Source: Akkermansiaceae bacterium UBA5020 (GTDB lineage Bacteria; Verrucomicrobiota; Verrucomicrobiia; Verrucomicrobiales; DEV007). From it: a DNA stretch of 56,294 nucleotides. Within the stretch, counting starts at the first letter, position 1. Each line of letters begins with the position of its first letter. The position numbers were made by a program, and so were the translations under genes. Below the pieces are notes generated by a model. That model was given only the letters and a program-made list of their open reading frames with translations, searched no databases and was not told where the DNA came from. The stretch lies in NCBI GenBank assembly GCA_002396885.1, contig DGXY01000044.1:1-56294 (forward strand), read 5' to 3'. Below, piece by piece: positions 54,627 to 56,294 of the stretch.

Positions 54627-55352
54627 TCAGGGAACCGCGGTCTCTTTTTCGGAGGCCAAGGGCTGCAGGGCGGCCCGGATGGTCTCATAGAGTTCGCCTT
54701 CCCAAGGAATCTCGTCGATTTCCGGTTCCTCTTCGCGCACCCGGAAATCCCAGGGGGCGATGATGACGGCGACTTTTGCGGGAGAAATCTGCGCGACGAG
54801 GGTGAAGAGCTCCTCGATCGCCTCGTCACCGATGGGGATGCAGCCGACCGTGACCGATTTGCCGTGGATAAAAATGTCGTAGCCGAGTCGCTCGCGACCG
54901 TCGGAGCGGCCTTTCTCCCGGTCGAAGGCGTTCGGGTAGTCGATCTTGAGGGAAAGGTGGTAGCTGCTGTTGGGGTTCAGATACTCGATCCGGTAGAGCC
55001 CTTCAGGGATCTGGCCATCGCCTTCGCGCAGCTTCGGACCGAGGGTTCCGCTGAAACCTTGGAAGGGAAAGGTCCGCAAAACTTCGCGCCGTCCCTCCTG
55101 GTCGTGGCCCCAGACCTCGACCCGGCGCTCCTCCTTGATAGCGATGAGGGTGAGGGAGGTGATCCGATCTTTTTCGTCCGGTCGGAAACCGAGTCCCCGC
55201 GAAGTCGTCTCACTCACGACCGAAGCGATGGTGCGTTCACCTCGTGCCGAAATGGCCAAAGGATGCCAGACCGACCGGCCAAACCGGTGAAAGAGGGAGA
55301 ATCCGCCCGAGAGGACGAGAATCAGGAGGATCAGTCGCATTCGCCGGTTCAT
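54627..55352 (-). CDS. YafK-like L,D-transpeptidase family protein
   Basis: A 241-aa protein with an N-terminal membrane anchor or signal (RLILLILVLSGGFSLF). The catalytic motif GYDIFIHGKSVTVGCIPIGDEAIEELF carries the histidine and the nucleophilic cysteine in the spacing of YkuD/YafK enzymes. RVEVWG and GQIPEGLYRIEYLNPNSSYH are typical of the YafK subgroup. In E. coli the related DpaA/YafK removes the Braun lipoprotein from peptidoglycan, so a hydrolase role is possible. The ATG at 55352 is preferred; one at 55340 is also possible. It starts 15 bp after the SMR-like gene stop, on the same strand. Confidence 0.83.
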   Translation of the reverse strand: MNRRMRLILLILVLSGGFSLFHRFGRSVWHPLAISARGERTIASVVSETTSRGLGFRPDEKDRITSLTLIAIKEERRVEVWGHDQEGRREVLRTFPFQGFSGTLGPKLREGDGQIPEGLYRIEYLNPNSSYHLSLKIDYPNAFDREKGRSDGRERLGYDIFIHGKSVTVGCIPIGDEAIEELFTLVAQISPAKVAVIIAPWDFRVREEEPEIDEIPWEGELYETIRAALQPLASEKETAVP

Positions 55353-55367
55353 GGACGAACGCGGCAA

Positions 55368-55709
55368 TCAGCCCATGCGCTGATACAGTAGGGTCATCGA
55401 GGCGATGGCGAGACCGACCCCGATCCATTCCGAGGGTTTGAGTTGTTCATCGAAGAACAAGGCCCCGACAAGGCAAAGGCTGAGCACGACGGTGAGGCTG
55501 TAGATCACCCCGATGTAAGCAAGCTTCAGGTGGGGCATGACAAGGACCCAACCGAAGGTGCAGAAGAACGTGATCATTAGACCAACAAAGAAGTTCCAGT
55601 TGAGGAACGGAGACTTCGTGGTGCTGGCAATCTTCAGGAAATAGTCGCTCAGCGGGACAGCCAAGGCCAAGAGGATCGTTACCAAGACCGCCGTCGAAGA
55701 AGACTTCAT
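55368..55709 (-). CDS. Small SMR/EamA-like four-helix membrane protein
   Basis: A 113-aa protein with four hydrophobic helices: VLVTILLALAVPLSDYFL, FFVGLMITFFCTFGWVLVM, AYIGVIYSLTVVLSLCLVGALFF and WIGVGLAIASMTLLY. The length and the FFDEQLKPSEWIGVGLAI segment recall half-size EamA/SMR transporters, which act as dimers. The SMR glutamate in the first helix is not seen (SDYFL has an aspartate instead). The substrate is unknown. Codon use is less GC-rich than in the left neighbours. It is on the same strand as, and 92 bp after, the SET-domain gene. Confidence 0.75.
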   Translation of the reverse strand: MKSSSTAVLVTILLALAVPLSDYFLKIASTTKSPFLNWNFFVGLMITFFCTFGWVLVMPHLKLAYIGVIYSLTVVLSLCLVGALFFDEQLKPSEWIGVGLAIASMTLLYQRMG

Positions 55710-55801
55710 CCCTGAATATTACACTCTTCAGAGATAAAGGCAAACCCATAGGATCCGCCTTCGGGTTCCTGGCTGAGGAACTCTTCTTACCCGCACCGGA
55801 A

Positions 55802-56290
55802 TCAAGCTGCCACCTGGGTAAGTGCCCCCGAATCATCCAGCGCGGACACGATGAAGCTCTGCACAATGCCCAAGGAAAGGTAATGGCGCTGGAGGGTTGC
55901 AGGAATCAAGTCGAAATCCCTGATCCGGCGCCGGCACTGCTGGGATTTACACCCGCAGTCGAGTTCCCAGTGGCGCTCCAACATGGTTGTCGAATAATCA
56001 AAGACAATCTCGTCCCCTGCTGCGATCGGGGCAATTGCAATCAGAGCGATGTCATTCACAAATCCTGAGTTCGGCTGGCATGAGTGATTGAGGAAACGCC
56101 CGGGGGAAAGCGGATCGACATAGGACCTTGAGCCGACTTGCACCGAGTATTCCCCAAGCGTTCGGGTCGAGGCCTCAAAGTCAATCAATCTTCCGTTGAG
56201 GTAGAAGATCAGTTCGCCTCTCTTGATCGGAACCTTGGCAAACACCCCCTGTCCGAGGGACGATTTTGAAATGAAGGTTTTATCAGACAT
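55802..56290 (-). CDS. SET-domain protein with post-SET cysteines
   Basis: A 162-aa bacterial SET protein. GQGVFAKVPIKRGELIFYL opens the domain; the cofactor-binding motif is FLNHSCQPNSGF, the catalytic tyrosine motif DYSTTM, and a post-SET-like CGCKSQQC follows. SET enzymes transfer methyl groups from S-adenosylmethionine to lysine; bacterial ones may act on ribosomal or nucleoid proteins. Codon use is visibly less GC-rich than in the rest of the window, which suggests transfer. The gene is complete: its start codon is at 56290, four bases from the window edge. Confidence 0.85.
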   Translation of the reverse strand: MSDKTFISKSSLGQGVFAKVPIKRGELIFYLNGRLIDFEASTRTLGEYSVQVGSRSYVDPLSPGRFLNHSCQPNSGFVNDIALIAIAPIAAGDEIVFDYSTTMLERHWELDCGCKSQQCRRRIRDFDLIPATLQRHYLSLGIVQSFIVSALDDSGALTQVAA

Positions 56291-56294
56291 CAGA

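Overview
The window reads as chromosomal DNA of a high-GC member of the phylum Verrucomicrobiota. The strongest taxonomic marker is an intact Verru_Chthon cassette (four pilin-like proteins A-D, 47863-53427), a gene set defined from Verrucomicrobium and Chthoniobacter. Cys-type sulfatases, a DUF3494 autotransporter, many secreted hypothetical proteins and NarL-type signalling fit that group and a Gram-negative envelope. Genes are tightly packed, with several 4-bp ATGA stop/start overlaps. No rRNA, tRNA, CRISPR array, insertion sequence or prophage was seen.

Layout. 1-160: short degenerate repeats. 154-4415 (minus): operon of secreted nucleoside hydrolase, secreted M14 carboxypeptidase, upp, a DUF2256 zinc protein and a photolyase-like flavoprotein whose domains appear to be in swapped order. 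4524-9480: two secreted sulfatases around an ammonium transporter (good sigma-54 promoter) and a DUF3096 miniprotein. 9576-10693: tandem secreted paralogues of unknown function. 10787-13541: CPBP protease, ComF-like phosphoribosyltransferase, accD. 13569-20736: L,D-transpeptidase, transketolase, M42 aminopeptidase, SWIM-SNF2 helicase. 20765-25270: an atypical NRAMP transporter and a DUF3494 (ice-binding-like) autotransporter, a block that looks lower in GC by eye. 25437-30223: valS, a zinc amidase and a class A beta-lactamase-fold hydrolase.

30461-31340 is the most unusual locus. A lone PaaX-family gene, whose central domain belongs to the Cas2-like fold, is bracketed at 9 and 20 bp by two near-identical 34-38 bp perfect palindromes. 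It sits in an intergenic slot with no phenylacetate genes nearby. It may be a compact repeat-plus-protein unit that has spread or been domesticated, or an autoregulated repressor with duplicated operators.

31383-43430: DEAD-box helicase, NYN-LOTUS ribonuclease-like protein, a GbsR/TIGR01777 operon with a perfect operator-like inverted repeat, a Prc protease, RNase R, a small relict ORF and a P2-type cation ATPase. 43542-47142: histidine kinase, response regulator and a divergent dihydropteroate synthase. 47158-53427: the Verru_Chthon operon plus one co-operonic secreted protein. 53576-56290: an FAD oxidoreductase, a YafK-like L,D-transpeptidase, a small SMR/EamA-like membrane protein and a SET-domain protein.

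Taken together the genes cover nucleobase salvage, sulfated-polymer use, nitrogen uptake, envelope remodelling (two L,D-transpeptidases, an amidase, Prc), RNA decay and a pilin-like secretion or surface system. All assignments come from reading the sequence; no database search was run.
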